The notes: a model not told the origin generated them from the sequence alone. 64,000 nucleotides of DNA from Eubacterium barkeri (GCF_900107125.1 NZ_FNOU01000017.1:1-64000); one strand, 5' to 3'; numbered from the stretch's first letter, positions 45,601 through 52,984 are shown. Program-made: numbers and translations.

Positions 45601-45870
45601 GTCGGCGACCTGCCTCATCCGGGACTTGAGCAGTCCATTAAAGCCATCAAGATTTTTTGAAAGGTTCTGCTTCATTCCTGAAAACATTCCCTTTGTGGCT
45701 TTGTCCATGGTCTTTTTCAGCGTTCCGTCCAGGCCTTTCATCCCTGCTTCCATGGAAGCCTTCAGATTGCGACTGACTATGTTGGCAAGATTATTAATCT
45801 GTTTTTCAAGATCAGCTTTTACCTCAAGGTCCAACGTAATCTTTCCTACACTTGTACCATCTTCAGCCAT
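42610..45870 (-). CDS. Phage tail tape measure protein
   Basis: 1086 residues. The N-terminal 250 residues are helical and basic (coiled-coil heptads, DLEKQINNLANIV, LNARIESQKTKLEQL-type). The middle contains repeated hydrophobic units with a similar pattern (ILQILTNVFGVIG, WNNGTGVWICTTI, WNNGGEHLIQGF), each opening with a W-x-N/T-G-type segment about every 55-60 residues. Then come strong hydrophobic helices near 770-830 and a C-terminal tail region GGYVGPNQPTLAMIGDNKTQGE. It sets tail length and helps DNA entry. GGAGG precedes the ATG. Confidence 0.93.
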   Translation of the reverse strand: MAEDGTSVGKITLDLEVKADLEKQINNLANIVSRNLKASMEAGMKGLDGTLKKTMDKATKGMFSGMKQNLSKNLDGFNGLLKSRMRQVADNLKSGIKTSLAAFKDLKLPKMPKMSFPKSSDSAAPKQSNTSSVKTIRGPPAMDGKILNAQIETLAATLDNVNARIESQKTKLEQLRASYANTFDGPLKNTLNEQILKTEASMLKLIGQSDKLGFKLADLDAKAAQSSSGIYRAQNEIGKVDRKTKSANPRLNILSKMLRKVGRSAKSSSTNVNKFGKGVSGSLGQMFKWMIVLPAIAKAITALGKALWEALQTNSEFSASLNQIKTNLIVAFMPIYQAVLPAINALMSVLAKASAYLASFISALFGKTYDSSYQAAQSLVAAKAAMDAYGGAAEKAAKKQQELFVASFDELNKPNKITDDTDADDGFQMSGPMDQTNAALTAMADKFKNILSQLFKPFQEAWAAEGQNTINAIKYALNSVWELIKAIGRSFLEVWTNGTGTKFLILILQILQNIFNIIGSIAEAFRIAWETNHLGTQLVQTIFDMLINILTIIKLIGDAFLQVWNNGTGVWICTTILQILTNVFGVIGDIALSFANAWQTGDIGVQIIQGIMNIIGNLLALIRNISGAFREVWAEVGESVATTFFSIVNSVIGLLETLSAKLVEVWNNGGEHLIQGFSRLAAKIFEVAGIIFTEFIAPFADGLLNILAPAFSAVLDIAGYFLDGLTMLFNWLANEGKPVLQVVTDLVLGLGTAFGIVKLAQATWMAIQAVYGVVMGIATAVTTAFGVAMAFLTSPIGLVVLAIAAVIAIGVLLVQNWDWVCQKASEVGTWVSQKWQELKTNVCGAAEATKNWVAEKWNGMKQSAHDTMAQMFPEQVSAWDQLKEQCGGSANALKFVAQSAFDLIHNKLSEVANYVQSGFQNAWSNTFGAIGNFVKSTFDGIVNSIRSAVNSAISIANSAISAVNSMKVSVPKWVPGIGGKTYGTSIKTIPKLASGGYVGPNQPTLAMIGDNKTQGEVVAPEKKMLEMVLTALKMFQGTQSSDGASQQSRQPMQIIVKIGEETLINKIIRGINDESRRTGEPLIIQI

Positions 45871-45897
45871 TTTGCCACCTCCATTATTTTTTGTACT

Positions 45898-45926
45898 AAA
45901 AAACCACTAGCGTATAACTAGTGGTT
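45898..45926 (-). terminator. Terminator of PH/SHOCT cargo gene
   Basis: Minus strand: AACCACTAG (45918-45926) pairs with CTAGTGGTT (45902-45910) and is followed by T to 45898. It lies just before the tape-measure gene, an unusual place for a terminator inside a late operon. Confidence 0.9.
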
Positions 45927-45935
45927 GATCTAGAA

Positions 45936-46490
45936 CTATTCTATTCCCAATAATTTGTTTTTCTTAAAATTGAACTCTTCTTCCGTAATGATCCCGTCAT
46001 CAAATAATTTTTTAAATTTTCTAAGCTCGTCGGCTTCGCTAGTTTGTACTATTTTACTTTCTCTCTTATCCACTGCCAAAGAATTTAAAAGTCCCGTAAT
46101 TTCTTCGTTTAAATTTTTTGCGTAAATTATAGAAAATTCATAAGTTTTTGAAAGAGTGAAAAGATGGACCGTACTGCCGGTAAGGTTCTTTCTAAATTCC
46201 ACATTCCTAATCTCCCTTTTGGGGACCGCTGTGAATTCTTCAACCATTAAAAATTTGTTGAAAAATATAACTCTTTCATCGGTTATTATAAACAAGAAGG
46301 GTTTACCGCCTTTTATTTTTAACGTTTTGACATTCAAATCACCCTCTGGATTAATTATAACATTCGTACCACTTAAGTATAGAACTTTCTCGGTTTCTGT
46401 TAAATGCTTCTCTAATGGTGCATACAATAATTTATAAGGCCCCTGGACAGATTTATATTTTTCTAAAGCACTCTTTATATCTTGACGCAT
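45936..46490 (-). CDS. PH-like/SHOCT-domain protein, probable phage cargo (moron) gene
   Basis: 184 residues. A PH-like (bPH/YokE-type) domain at about 45-135 (FLFIITDERVIFFNKFL, TVHLFTLSKTYEFSI) is followed by a C-terminal SHOCT motif at about 150-184 (ADELRKFKKLFDDGIITEEEFN). No structural phage family is recognised. The gene is more AT-rich than its neighbours, sits between tail chaperone and tape measure, and has its own -10 box (46521-46526), GGGTGG ribosome site and strong terminator. That is the layout of a moron expressed in the lysogen. A role such as superinfection exclusion or membrane-stress response is speculation. Confidence 0.7.
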   Translation of the reverse strand: MRQDIKSALEKYKSVQGPYKLLYAPLEKHLTETEKVLYLSGTNVIINPEGDLNVKTLKIKGGKPFLFIITDERVIFFNKFLMVEEFTAVPKREIRNVEFRKNLTGSTVHLFTLSKTYEFSIIYAKNLNEEITGLLNSLAVDKRESKIVQTSEADELRKFKKLFDDGIITEEEFNFKKNKLLGIE

Positions 46491-46520
46491 ACGCTCACCA
46501 CCCTTAACTTTGATATTTTT

Positions 46521-46526
46521 AGTATA
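46521..46526 (-). promoter_or_regulatory. -10 box for PH/SHOCT gene
   Basis: TATACT on the minus strand, 31 bp before the ATG. The -35 (TTGCGG at 18 bp) is weak. Confidence 0.4.
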
Positions 46527-46528
46527 TA

Positions 46529-46856
46529 TCAGCCAAAGGCGTTCCGCAACATTTCCTGGATTTCTGCGTTGTCTTTTTCTTTTTCAGCATTGCTCATGTC
46601 CTCAACCGCGCTGTGCTGCGCACGCCAGTCGTTGCGGATCCGATGCTGTTCCGGTGTGAAGTATTTCAGGATTTCCTTGTTTTCTTCGCAGCGGATGCTG
46701 ACGATCTGGCCGAGTGGTGTTTCGGGGAGGATGCCCTGGAGCAGATTGGCAAACTCACTCCAGGACATGTCGGGTTCTTCCCGCAACCGGATGCCGTACT
46801 GGGCGGCAAAGCTGGCTTCGATCAGGGGCCAGTCCTCAAAAATGTCATACCATTTT
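46529..46856 (-). CDS. Tail assembly chaperone, frameshift extension (Gp15-like)
   Basis: About 108 residues beginning around WYDIFEDWPLIEASFAAQYG, which resembles the phage Gp15-type tail protein (IRLREEPDMSWSEF, GILPETPLGQIVSIR, FTPEQHRIRNDWRAQ). No start codon with a ribosome site exists at the beginning of this frame. The upstream in-frame extension to 47035 is a shadow of the first chaperone. It is in the +1 frame relative to the preceding ORF and begins where that one stops (46845). A run CTC-AAA-A at 46853-46859 would let tRNA-Lys slip +1. Probably expressed as a fusion. Confidence 0.65.
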
Positions 46857-47234
46857 GAGCACTTCGGCTTCCGGGTTTTCCCGAAACTTTCCGGCCTGTT
46901 CGGCCACCTCTTTCTCAATCTTTTCCAGATCTTCGTCCTGAATGGCAGCCATAATGACTGTAGACAGACCCATGTAGGTATTGAAATCCAGGTCAAGGGT
47001 TTCGATGTACTTGCAGGCTTCCTCGCCGAGTGCAATCTTCAGAATCTTATCAGTGATCTCAAAAGACTCGGTATAGCTGGTGTCTTTTTGATTCTGGTCT
47101 TCCACCAGAGCCATGATGGACAGAACGGCGGCCCGGCTGGTATTGATCTTGAACTCGTGGTCTTGATCGATCACCAGAGTGGGGCGTTGAGTGCCTGCGT
47201 TAATCTTGTTGACAATATCGTATTTTCTTCCCAT
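46845..47234 (-). CDS. Tail assembly chaperone
   Basis: 129 residues, acidic C-terminus (AIQDEDLEKIEKEVAEQAG). Its place between tail tube and tape measure, and its overlap with a second frame, match the G/GT chaperone pair of siphoviruses, where ribosomal frameshifting makes a longer minor product. AGGAG lies 9 nt before the ATG. Confidence 0.75.
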   Translation of the reverse strand: MGRKYDIVNKINAGTQRPTLVIDQDHEFKINTSRAAVLSIMALVEDQNQKDTSYTESFEITDKILKIALGEEACKYIETLDLDFNTYMGLSTVIMAAIQDEDLEKIEKEVAEQAGKFRENPEAEVLKMV

Positions 47235-47246
47235 AGCTCATTTCTC

Positions 47247-47684
47247 CTATTCTTTTGGGGCTGGCGTATAGGTTGGTTTGCCATCCCCAATCATATCAAA
47301 TTCCAGGGGCGCTACGTTGGTGGAATCCGCGCCCTCAATCGTTTTAACATCCAGGACGGCGTTAAAGACCAATTTTGCCCCATCCGGGAATTCAATCTGT
47401 GCCTTTGTGCTGCAGTCCAATCCATCTTTCCAAGCCGCCGCTGCCACATAATCGTTCCCGGGATCTCCGACATCACGCTTCCCTTTTAAGCTGATGCTAA
47501 AGGATTTACCGGTCATCAGGGCACTGGCCCATCCATCGTTTTCCATGGAGGTCCAGTCTTCGACATTTCCATCCACAGTGATTTCGAAGGTCTCCATATT
47601 TTTGACCACAACCATTGCTGCCTCTTCGCTGGCCAGACCGCTGGTTCCAACTTTAAATTTTAATTTATATACTGGGTGTACCAT
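47247..47684 (-). CDS. Major tail tube protein
   Basis: 145 residues. The pattern of a beta-barrel tube protein (VYKLKFKVGTSG, FEITVDGNVEDWTSMENDGWASALMTGKSFSI, KAQIEFPDGAKLVFNAVL) with the position between minor capsid proteins and tail chaperone supports the assignment. An AAAGG ribosome site is present. Confidence 0.85.
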   Translation of the reverse strand: MVHPVYKLKFKVGTSGLASEEAAMVVVKNMETFEITVDGNVEDWTSMENDGWASALMTGKSFSISLKGKRDVGDPGNDYVAAAAWKDGLDCSTKAQIEFPDGAKLVFNAVLDVKTIEGADSTNVAPLEFDMIGDGKPTYTPAPKE

Positions 47685-47690
47685 ATCATT

Positions 47691-48083
47691 CTACCTTTCA
47701 TAATAAATCACGGCACCCAATACAAACTCATAGATGCCGTTTTCGTCCACACCGGCATACACCGGGCAACTCGTATTCAAATCAATTTTAATCACACGCT
47801 TCCCACCGATTTCAGGGTTTTGTCCATATAAGGCGTTGTAAACCGCCTGGGCTTTTTCTTCGGCGTCTGTGGGTGCATCCCCCCAGTGGATGAGGATTTC
47901 AACCCCCAGCTTATTGTAAGTGGTGTTTTCTACTCCACCAATGGCTATAGGGACCGGCTTTGGCTGTGACCTGGCCGGATAGACACCAATGCACTGGTCC
48001 TTTTTGCCGTCGATACGGCCGACATACCAGTTCGGGCAGTCTACAACGGATTTTAAATAATTTTTGATATCTTTGATCATCAT
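47691..48083 (-). CDS. Phage minor capsid / tail completion protein
   Basis: 130 residues. Resembles minor capsid or tail-terminator proteins of SPP1-like phages (YLKSVVDCPNWYVGRID, KLGVEILIHWGDAPTDAE). Its ATG overlaps the previous stop (ATGA). It likely closes the tail end at the head-tail interface. Confidence 0.75.
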   Translation of the reverse strand: MMIKDIKNYLKSVVDCPNWYVGRIDGKKDQCIGVYPARSQPKPVPIAIGGVENTTYNKLGVEILIHWGDAPTDAEEKAQAVYNALYGQNPEIGGKRVIKIDLNTSCPVYAGVDENGIYEFVLGAVIYYER

Positions 48084-48457
48084 TTGACAAGCCCTCCCGC
48101 ATTCTTCTTAAAATAAATTTTTTGCGCTTCTAAAGCGATTCCCTCTTTCGGGTACCCCACTTGGTAATCGTCCATCCATCGGCCCCGGGCATTTGGGTTT
48201 TTATCCTGACGGAAATTGTACTCAGGATGGAAATAGAGTCGCCTGGCATATGGCGTGTCAAAGACGATATGGGCAGTCTGGCCATCCACCTTGACATATC
48301 CGCTTCCCTCCAAGGTACCCACATCAAAGGGAACGATCTGGGAGGCGATAACATCACTGTAAATCGCTTCGGCCGCCATTTCTAAGGCCTTTGTCCAGGC
48401 GCCTTCTAATTGCCTGATTTTCCCGGAGTACAGTTCGATTTTTACTTTAGCTTTCAT
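48080..48457 (-). CDS. HK97 gp10-like minor capsid / head-tail protein
   Basis: 125 residues. Segments ALEMAAEAIYSDVIASQIVP, DVGTLEGSGYVKVDG and DTPYARRLYFHPEYNF are typical of HK97-gp10-type tail completion proteins. It overlaps its neighbours by 4 bp on each side, so it is translationally coupled. Confidence 0.78.
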   Translation of the reverse strand: MKAKVKIELYSGKIRQLEGAWTKALEMAAEAIYSDVIASQIVPFDVGTLEGSGYVKVDGQTAHIVFDTPYARRLYFHPEYNFRQDKNPNARGRWMDDYQVGYPKEGIALEAQKIYFKKNAGGLVK

Positions 48458-48783
48458 CCGCTTAAGTCCAACTCTGTGCTGAACACAGAACCATCAGGAT
48501 TTCGAATTCGAGCAGCGTTGTAAATAAATTTTTTATCCGGGCCGACTTCTACATACCCTTCAAGCAATTGCCCCGGATAAATATCGCCTTTTGCGATAAT
48601 TTTTCCACTGAGAGTAACCAAGCGTCGCTGGGCATCCAACACCGACCTGGATTTTTCGTCGTAAATAGCTTTTCCGTCATAAAGTAAAATCTCGCTGGAT
48701 TCACCATCTTCGTTGATCGTGCTTTGCACAATTCTCACCGATGTGTTTAATAAAAAATCTGGAAAGGGTAAAGGCTGTGGCAT
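48454..48783 (-). CDS. Phage head-tail adaptor / minor capsid protein
   Basis: 109 residues, beta-rich (LLNTSVRIVQS, GKAIYDEKSRSVLDAQRRLVTLSG, GDIYPGQLLEGYVEVG). Its place in the head-tail connector cluster suggests a stopper or adaptor. It overlaps the previous gene by 1 bp (TAATG). Confidence 0.72.
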   Translation of the reverse strand: MPQPLPFPDFLLNTSVRIVQSTINEDGESSEILLYDGKAIYDEKSRSVLDAQRRLVTLSGKIIAKGDIYPGQLLEGYVEVGPDKKFIYNAARIRNPDGSVFSTELDLSG

Positions 48784-49154
48784 TATAACCTCCTGGCAAC
48801 CAGCCCGGTCTTTTGCAGATACCCGTAGGCTTCTCTGGAGGTCTGTACGCCATTATAATTGACAACAGCATCCGAATTAAAACTTACGGAAAGACTGCCC
48901 GCAGAATAACCGGACAGGGGAGAATTGAAATAGGTCCCGTATTCCTCCGTAAAGTCGGCATGAGCACAGACAGCTATTTTGACCTGTTCCTGCTGGAAAT
49001 CCGTCAGATTGTCGAATCCCCGACCAACAATCCGATTGAATGTGAGTACATCCACCTGGTCGGAGGCCCGATCAAGCTTTACCGCCATATCATCCCCGAT
49101 TAATACGGTACCTCGATACGTTTCGGTATAATAATTTACATCGACATAAGCCAT
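48783..49154 (-). CDS. Phage head-tail connector protein
   Basis: About 123 residues from ATG 49154, which overlaps the upstream stop (TAATG); the longer reading to 49232 overlaps a small real ORF. The mostly helical middle (AVKLDRASDQVDVLTFNRIVG, FDNLTDFQQEQVKIAVCAHAD) matches gp15/gp6-type connectors. Confidence 0.78.
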   Translation of the reverse strand: MAYVDVNYYTETYRGTVLIGDDMAVKLDRASDQVDVLTFNRIVGRGFDNLTDFQQEQVKIAVCAHADFTEEYGTYFNSPLSGYSAGSLSVSFNSDAVVNYNGVQTSREAYGYLQKTGLVARRL

Positions 49155-49330
49155 TATGACGCCGCAGGCTTCTCTTTGGCCTTTGCTTTCTTCAAGTCTT
49201 TTTCCAAAACATAGCCATGCCGCTGGAACCATTCAAGGGCAATGGGATTTTCAGTCTCCCCGACGCCCTGGGAAAAGCAAACGCCGGCAGAGATACCAGC
49301 GTAGCTTTCATTAGGTGCAAAAATCTTCAT
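49154..49330 (-). CDS. Small phage protein between capsid and connector (58 aa)
   Basis: Found by reading the gap: ATG at 49330, TAA at 49154, 58 residues beginning MKIFAPNESYAGIS and ending KAKAKEKPAAS. The core (VCFSQGVGETENPIALEWFQRHGYVLEKD) reads like the small head proteins placed after capsid genes in Firmicute phages. Its stop overlaps the start of the connector gene. The ribosome site is weak (AGGCGG). Function unknown. Confidence 0.7.
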   Translation of the reverse strand: MKIFAPNESYAGISAGVCFSQGVGETENPIALEWFQRHGYVLEKDLKKAKAKEKPAAS

Positions 49331-49340
49331 GTTCCACCGC

Positions 49341-50315
49341 CTATTTCACTTTAATTTTGCGAAAGACACCCGCCGCCTTAGAGGCTTTTAATGCAATGGC
49401 AGATACCATTTCAACCTCACCTTTCTTCACAGCGCCGGCGCTGCTAAAGTCTGGCAGCCAAGTTTTCACCGGAGATTGCCCAGCCATAGAAACACCGTGG
49501 AGACCATCCAGCGCTAATCGCGCGGCATAAAGGGAGGTGTGGCCCAAGGTTGCAGTTTCAGTGTCAATGGGTACTACGGGGGCGTTAGAACCTGATTTTG
49601 CACCTAAATCAACAAAGGGGATACCATTGTAGGATTCAACCTGCGATCCAAAATCATTTTTAGTGGTCTGGTAAACCCCAGAACGTCGGGCACAAGCCCG
49701 CAGTACCGAGATCATCCGAGTATTCCCGCCAATAAAAGACGGAGTTCCATCTAATCCAGTGAGGAATTCATCCAGCATATCCAGGAATGCCACATAATTG
49801 GTGGTAATGTTGGCGCTGGTGCTTAAATCAATGGCAGCGTCTCCGCTGGCCGCGTTGAATTCCGTGGAAGACCCAGTTAATGCTTTATCCAAACCATCAA
49901 ATGCCTTGGATTCCACCGCACTATCCCCATTGATGAAAGTTTGGTTAAAGAGCGCATTAGCGGCCTTCACCTTCTGTTTGATCTGCAAATCCACTTCGCT
50001 GACAATCCCACCCATATTGGCAATGATCCGGTCAATCTCAAAGGAACCGCCGAAGACCTTCAGGTCAACGCTGTGGCGTTCTTTTTCGACCGTGGATGGT
50101 GTGTACTCCGTATTAACGTCACGGAACGCGGCCTGAGGTTGAGTTTTAAGACGGGTGTAGCTGTAGGTCAAGGTGGCACCGCCGCCCGTCGGTGAAACTG
50201 CATCGTCAAAATCCAGATGATCCAAAATAAAGCTGGATTTCCGAAATTCATCAATAACCCCCATTTGGAGGTCATCCTGTACATTTTTCTTTGCTTCTGC
50301 TAATGTAATTGGCAT
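49341..50315 (-). CDS. Phage major capsid protein
   Basis: 324 residues. HK97-fold capsid type, with N-arm (ITLAEAKKNVQDDLQMGVID), FILDHLDFDDAV, then TPSTVEKERHSVDLKVFGGSFEIDR and SLYAARLALDGLHGVSM. It follows the scaffold gene, as expected. AAAGGATAAC precedes the ATG. Confidence 0.9.
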   Translation of the reverse strand: MPITLAEAKKNVQDDLQMGVIDEFRKSSFILDHLDFDDAVSPTGGGATLTYSYTRLKTQPQAAFRDVNTEYTPSTVEKERHSVDLKVFGGSFEIDRIIANMGGIVSEVDLQIKQKVKAANALFNQTFINGDSAVESKAFDGLDKALTGSSTEFNAASGDAAIDLSTSANITTNYVAFLDMLDEFLTGLDGTPSFIGGNTRMISVLRACARRSGVYQTTKNDFGSQVESYNGIPFVDLGAKSGSNAPVVPIDTETATLGHTSLYAARLALDGLHGVSMAGQSPVKTWLPDFSSAGAVKKGEVEMVSAIALKASKAAGVFRKIKVK

Positions 50316-50333
50316 AATTGTTATCCTTTCTGA

Positions 50334-50912
50334 TTAACCTTGTTTATAATGTTCGGCGATGGCATCCTTGATGGATTTTTGAGCAGGGGCCGTTTGACTC
50401 CCTTTACCATCGCCTCCAAATTGAAAACCCGCCTGTGGATTCTGATTTGAGTCTTCTTCTTTGAAGAGAAAAGTCTTACTTTCTTTTAGCGCTTTTACCT
50501 GTTCGTCAATCCCAGTGATGCTACCATCTGCAGATAAAATAATTTTATCCGTATCCAGCAGAGAAGCTACTAAATCTACATCCTGAGCCGTTTCTGAAAT
50601 AGCTAACTTGACCGCATTGGTGATGGCCAGTTCCCTGATTTGTTTCTGGTAGTCTTCATCCTTTTTCTGATTGTCGCCCTGGAGAACTTCAATTTGCTGT
50701 TTTAGGGCTTCATTGTCTCCAGCATTCTTTTTCAGCTCATCCAGCTGACCATCCCGGTCCTTTAGGTCCTTTTCTAGTTGCTTTTTCGCAGTATTTACTT
50801 CCTCAAAGCGGTTTTTGGGGATATAGCCTTCCAATTCCTTCTTAGATGCTTCAGCGGCTTTTTTTGCTACCGCTTCATCCAAGCCAAGGGCTCTAAATTC
50901 TTCTGTATTCAT
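50334..50912 (-). CDS. Phage scaffold protein
   Basis: 192 residues from ATG 50912 (AAGGAG 7 nt upstream). Strongly helical and charged with a coiled coil over about 20-100 (AAEASKKELEGYIPKNRFEE, KDRDGQLDELKKNAGD), then a Gln/Gly-rich C-terminus (QNPQAGFQFGGDGKGSQ). It guides assembly of the capsid encoded next and is normally removed. Confidence 0.85.
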   Translation of the reverse strand: MNTEEFRALGLDEAVAKKAAEASKKELEGYIPKNRFEEVNTAKKQLEKDLKDRDGQLDELKKNAGDNEALKQQIEVLQGDNQKKDEDYQKQIRELAITNAVKLAISETAQDVDLVASLLDTDKIILSADGSITGIDEQVKALKESKTFLFKEEDSNQNPQAGFQFGGDGKGSQTAPAQKSIKDAIAEHYKQG

Positions 50913-50931
50913 GATTATTCTCCTTGCATCT

Positions 50932-51033
50932 TCATTTGTTATCCCGGTCTTGCCCGGTGATGGCTTGTTCTTTTTCGTCTGCAATACCAAAAAGACGGCA
51001 TAAAAAAAGACCCAACAGGTCCCTGCCATTCAT
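50932..51033 (-). CDS. Tiny phage ORF upstream of scaffold (33 aa)
   Basis: ATG at 51033 directly after the stop of the preceding 12-residue ORF, TGA at 50932. It reads MNGRDLLGLFLCRLFGIADE and then a polar tail. An AAGGAAG stretch lies 7 nt upstream. The hydrophobic N-terminus and charged tail could be a membrane micropeptide, but the frame is too short for compositional proof. Confidence 0.35.
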   Translation of the reverse strand: MNGRDLLGLFLCRLFGIADEKEQAITGQDRDNK

Positions 51034-51072
51034 TTATTTTCTTCCTTTTTTCTTTTTCTTGCCGCAGGCCAT
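51034..51072 (-). CDS. Lysine-rich 12-residue phage micro-ORF
   Basis: ATG at 51072, 8 nt after a full AAAGGAGG ribosome site, encoding MACGKKKKKGRK and then TAA. Seven of twelve residues are basic. The ribosome site is as strong as those of the structural genes, which argues for translation. Function unknown; a DNA- or RNA-binding peptide or a coupling ORF is possible. Confidence 0.45.
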   Translation of the reverse strand: MACGKKKKKGRK

Positions 51073-51129
51073 GGTAAACACCTCCTTTCTAGCAAAATAA
51101 AAACACCCATACCTTTGGCACAGATGTTT

Positions 51130-51303
51130 CTATTTTTCACTTTCTAAAAATTCTATTTTTCCTTCTGCCAGTAACTTCTCCATATCCTGGTCAAATTGTT
51201 TCTGAGAAGCTTCTTCCTCTGTTGTTAGCTTCTTCCGACCAACAACAATTGCTTTCGGGTCTTCCTCAAAACGTGAATCATTGTAAGATTGTTTCTCATT
51301 CAT
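51130..51303 (-). CDS. 57-residue acidic protein overlapping the MuF-ART gene
   Basis: ATG at 51303, TAG at 51130. The start overlaps the last 8 bp of the upstream gene (ATGAATGA) and is preceded by GGAGGAG. Sequence runs MNEKQSYNDSRFEEDPKAIV, then VGRKKLTTEEEASQKQFDQD and a Glu-rich end. It is a soluble, acidic, helical protein with no recognised domain. Because it is translationally coupled directly behind a gene with a toxin-like domain, an immunity protein is a reasonable hypothesis. A small head-assembly protein is the main alternative. Confidence 0.6.
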   Translation of the reverse strand: MNEKQSYNDSRFEEDPKAIVVGRKKLTTEEEASQKQFDQDMEKLLAEGKIEFLESEK

Positions 51304-52984
51304 TGGACTCCTCCATCACTATAAAGGGCTTACCTTCTTCGGTATAGACATCGATAACTTTAAAAAGCTGCCCATGTTTATATAATACTTCTTTTTCCTC
51401 AGGATTAAAAGCCCCAAGGTCCGCACCAGATGAAACGTTTAAGATTTTTATTCGCAAACTATCATCCGGGTTATAAATTGTTTTGGACGCTGATGTGTAC
51501 GCAGGATACCGAACGGTTTGTCCAATTCGATGTGATTCTAAAAATGCTGTAAAATCCTCCTGATTATAGAACGTGACTGAACGATAGAGCGTTCCGTTAT
51601 ATTTAGGAAGTTTATTAATGGCACCATCGAGATGCGCCACAAAGTTTATCTCCGTTTTTGAAAGGGGCTCTCCACTTCTTAACGCCTCATTGATTTTATA
51701 GGACTCCGAACTAATATAGCGCTTAACAGCTCCAGTTTCTGCCGCCGACAATTGCGGTGCCAATATTTTCTGCTTTATCTTTAGATTATTAGCATTAGAT
51801 AGACGGTTCTTTTCTCTGTTATACTGCCGTCGCAGTTCTGGATGTTCTTCCAAATGTTTTCGCATCTGGCTTTGGCTGCGTTTCAAATTCATCGTTGCTT
51901 TGCTGTATTGCTCAGGGTCAAGAGCACCTGCTTGCATCCGCTTCCAGCGACGGATTTGACCTTCAATCCGGCGCTGCCTTTGCTCCGCAGAATAATTCTG
52001 TTTAATGATACTATCCTCGGGAATTTCTGGAATCTGGGTTATCCCTTGGAAATAGGTTGCCAGATGATGCCGGCAATTAGGGTGCAGCAGGCCTGCCGCG
52101 ATAGCCTCAGAAACCAAGGGATAGCCCATTTCTTCCGCTTCCTCTTTGGTGCCACTGCTGAACACATCGTCAATAAGTTTCCTTCCCTGCCATGGTCGGC
52201 ATAATTCACAAGTGCTGGCATGCGCCGACACAAAGACGGTATGGATGCCCATCTCGTCACGTTTTTTACCTTCGCCCATTAGCATAGCCCGATGATTTGC
52301 CGTTCGGATGGCCATCTCAGCGTAACTGGCAATGCTGATGTTATGGCCATTTCTATACCGGATGCTCTGGATACCTTTAGTCAGAAAATCCATGGTGGCC
52401 ATATCAATGGCCTGATCCAGTGTCTTCGCGCCAGCAGCAACGCTCATTTGCGCTTTATAGACGGTCTGCCGATAGATATCATCCATTTTTCGTAAAGTCG
52501 AATTTTCAACCTTTGCAAAATCAGAGGTAACACTATCAACCAAGGCCATGAGCTTCTTATCATTCGTACCAAAAAAATCTTTCTCTTTGGGGATCTTAGT
52601 GATGGCCCTCACCCTCCCGGGTGTTTTGGGCTTAATGTCCCGCGGCAGCGCAATAGCACCACCTGATTGTGATTGTCCCAGCCGATGTTTGGCCGACTGC
52701 CATACCTTTCCGAACAGTCGCACTCCACGATTCCACGCATCAACTAAGCGACTCCGAATGTTTTGTTTGATTAATGGGCGGTACGCATTCATGATTTCCC
52801 GGTTCTCTCGTTGATACGCCCGAAGGCCCCGTAATTTCGCTGCTTGCCACATTTCCCATCTAAAGCCTTCCTCAATTTCCTGATTTTTATGGCTTTTAAG
52901 ATTCCTCTTCATGGAGGCGATCAGCTGCAATTCCAGCTCTTCAAAGATTTCTCGGATATCATAAGCATTCTTTTTCTCATCCAT
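51296..52984 (-). CDS. Phage minor head protein fused to ADP-ribosyltransferase domain
   Basis: 562 residues. The N-terminal two-thirds (about 1-400) is a phage minor capsid (MuF/gp7-like) protein, with AEMAIRTANHRAMLMGEGKK and a Cys/His cluster HASTCELCRPWQG and HPNCRHHLATYF. The C-terminus (about 410-562) reads like an ART (R-S-E class) fold: Arg468 in GTLYRSVTF, TSAS at about 497-500 in PAYTSASK, and an E-x-E pair at about 530-532 in NPEEKEVLYKHG. Minor head proteins with such toxin tails can be packaged and injected with DNA. It overlaps portal (8 bp) upstream and the 57-residue ORF downstream. Confidence 0.82.
   Translation of the reverse strand: MDEKKNAYDIREIFEELELQLIASMKRNLKSHKNQEIEEGFRWEMWQAAKLRGLRAYQRENREIMNAYRPLIKQNIRSRLVDAWNRGVRLFGKVWQSAKHRLGQSQSGGAIALPRDIKPKTPGRVRAITKIPKEKDFFGTNDKKLMALVDSVTSDFAKVENSTLRKMDDIYRQTVYKAQMSVAAGAKTLDQAIDMATMDFLTKGIQSIRYRNGHNISIASYAEMAIRTANHRAMLMGEGKKRDEMGIHTVFVSAHASTCELCRPWQGRKLIDDVFSSGTKEEAEEMGYPLVSEAIAAGLLHPNCRHHLATYFQGITQIPEIPEDSIIKQNYSAEQRQRRIEGQIRRWKRMQAGALDPEQYSKATMNLKRSQSQMRKHLEEHPELRRQYNREKNRLSNANNLKIKQKILAPQLSAAETGAVKRYISSESYKINEALRSGEPLSKTEINFVAHLDGAINKLPKYNGTLYRSVTFYNQEDFTAFLESHRIGQTVRYPAYTSASKTIYNPDDSLRIKILNVSSGADLGAFNPEEKEVLYKHGQLFKVIDVYTEEGKPFIVMEESNE

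Noticed and set aside
46857..47035. N-terminal part of the second tail-chaperone frame as a separate protein start
   Set aside because: The sequence is a shadow of the first chaperone with Trp/Arg-rich, non-protein-like composition and no ribosome site.
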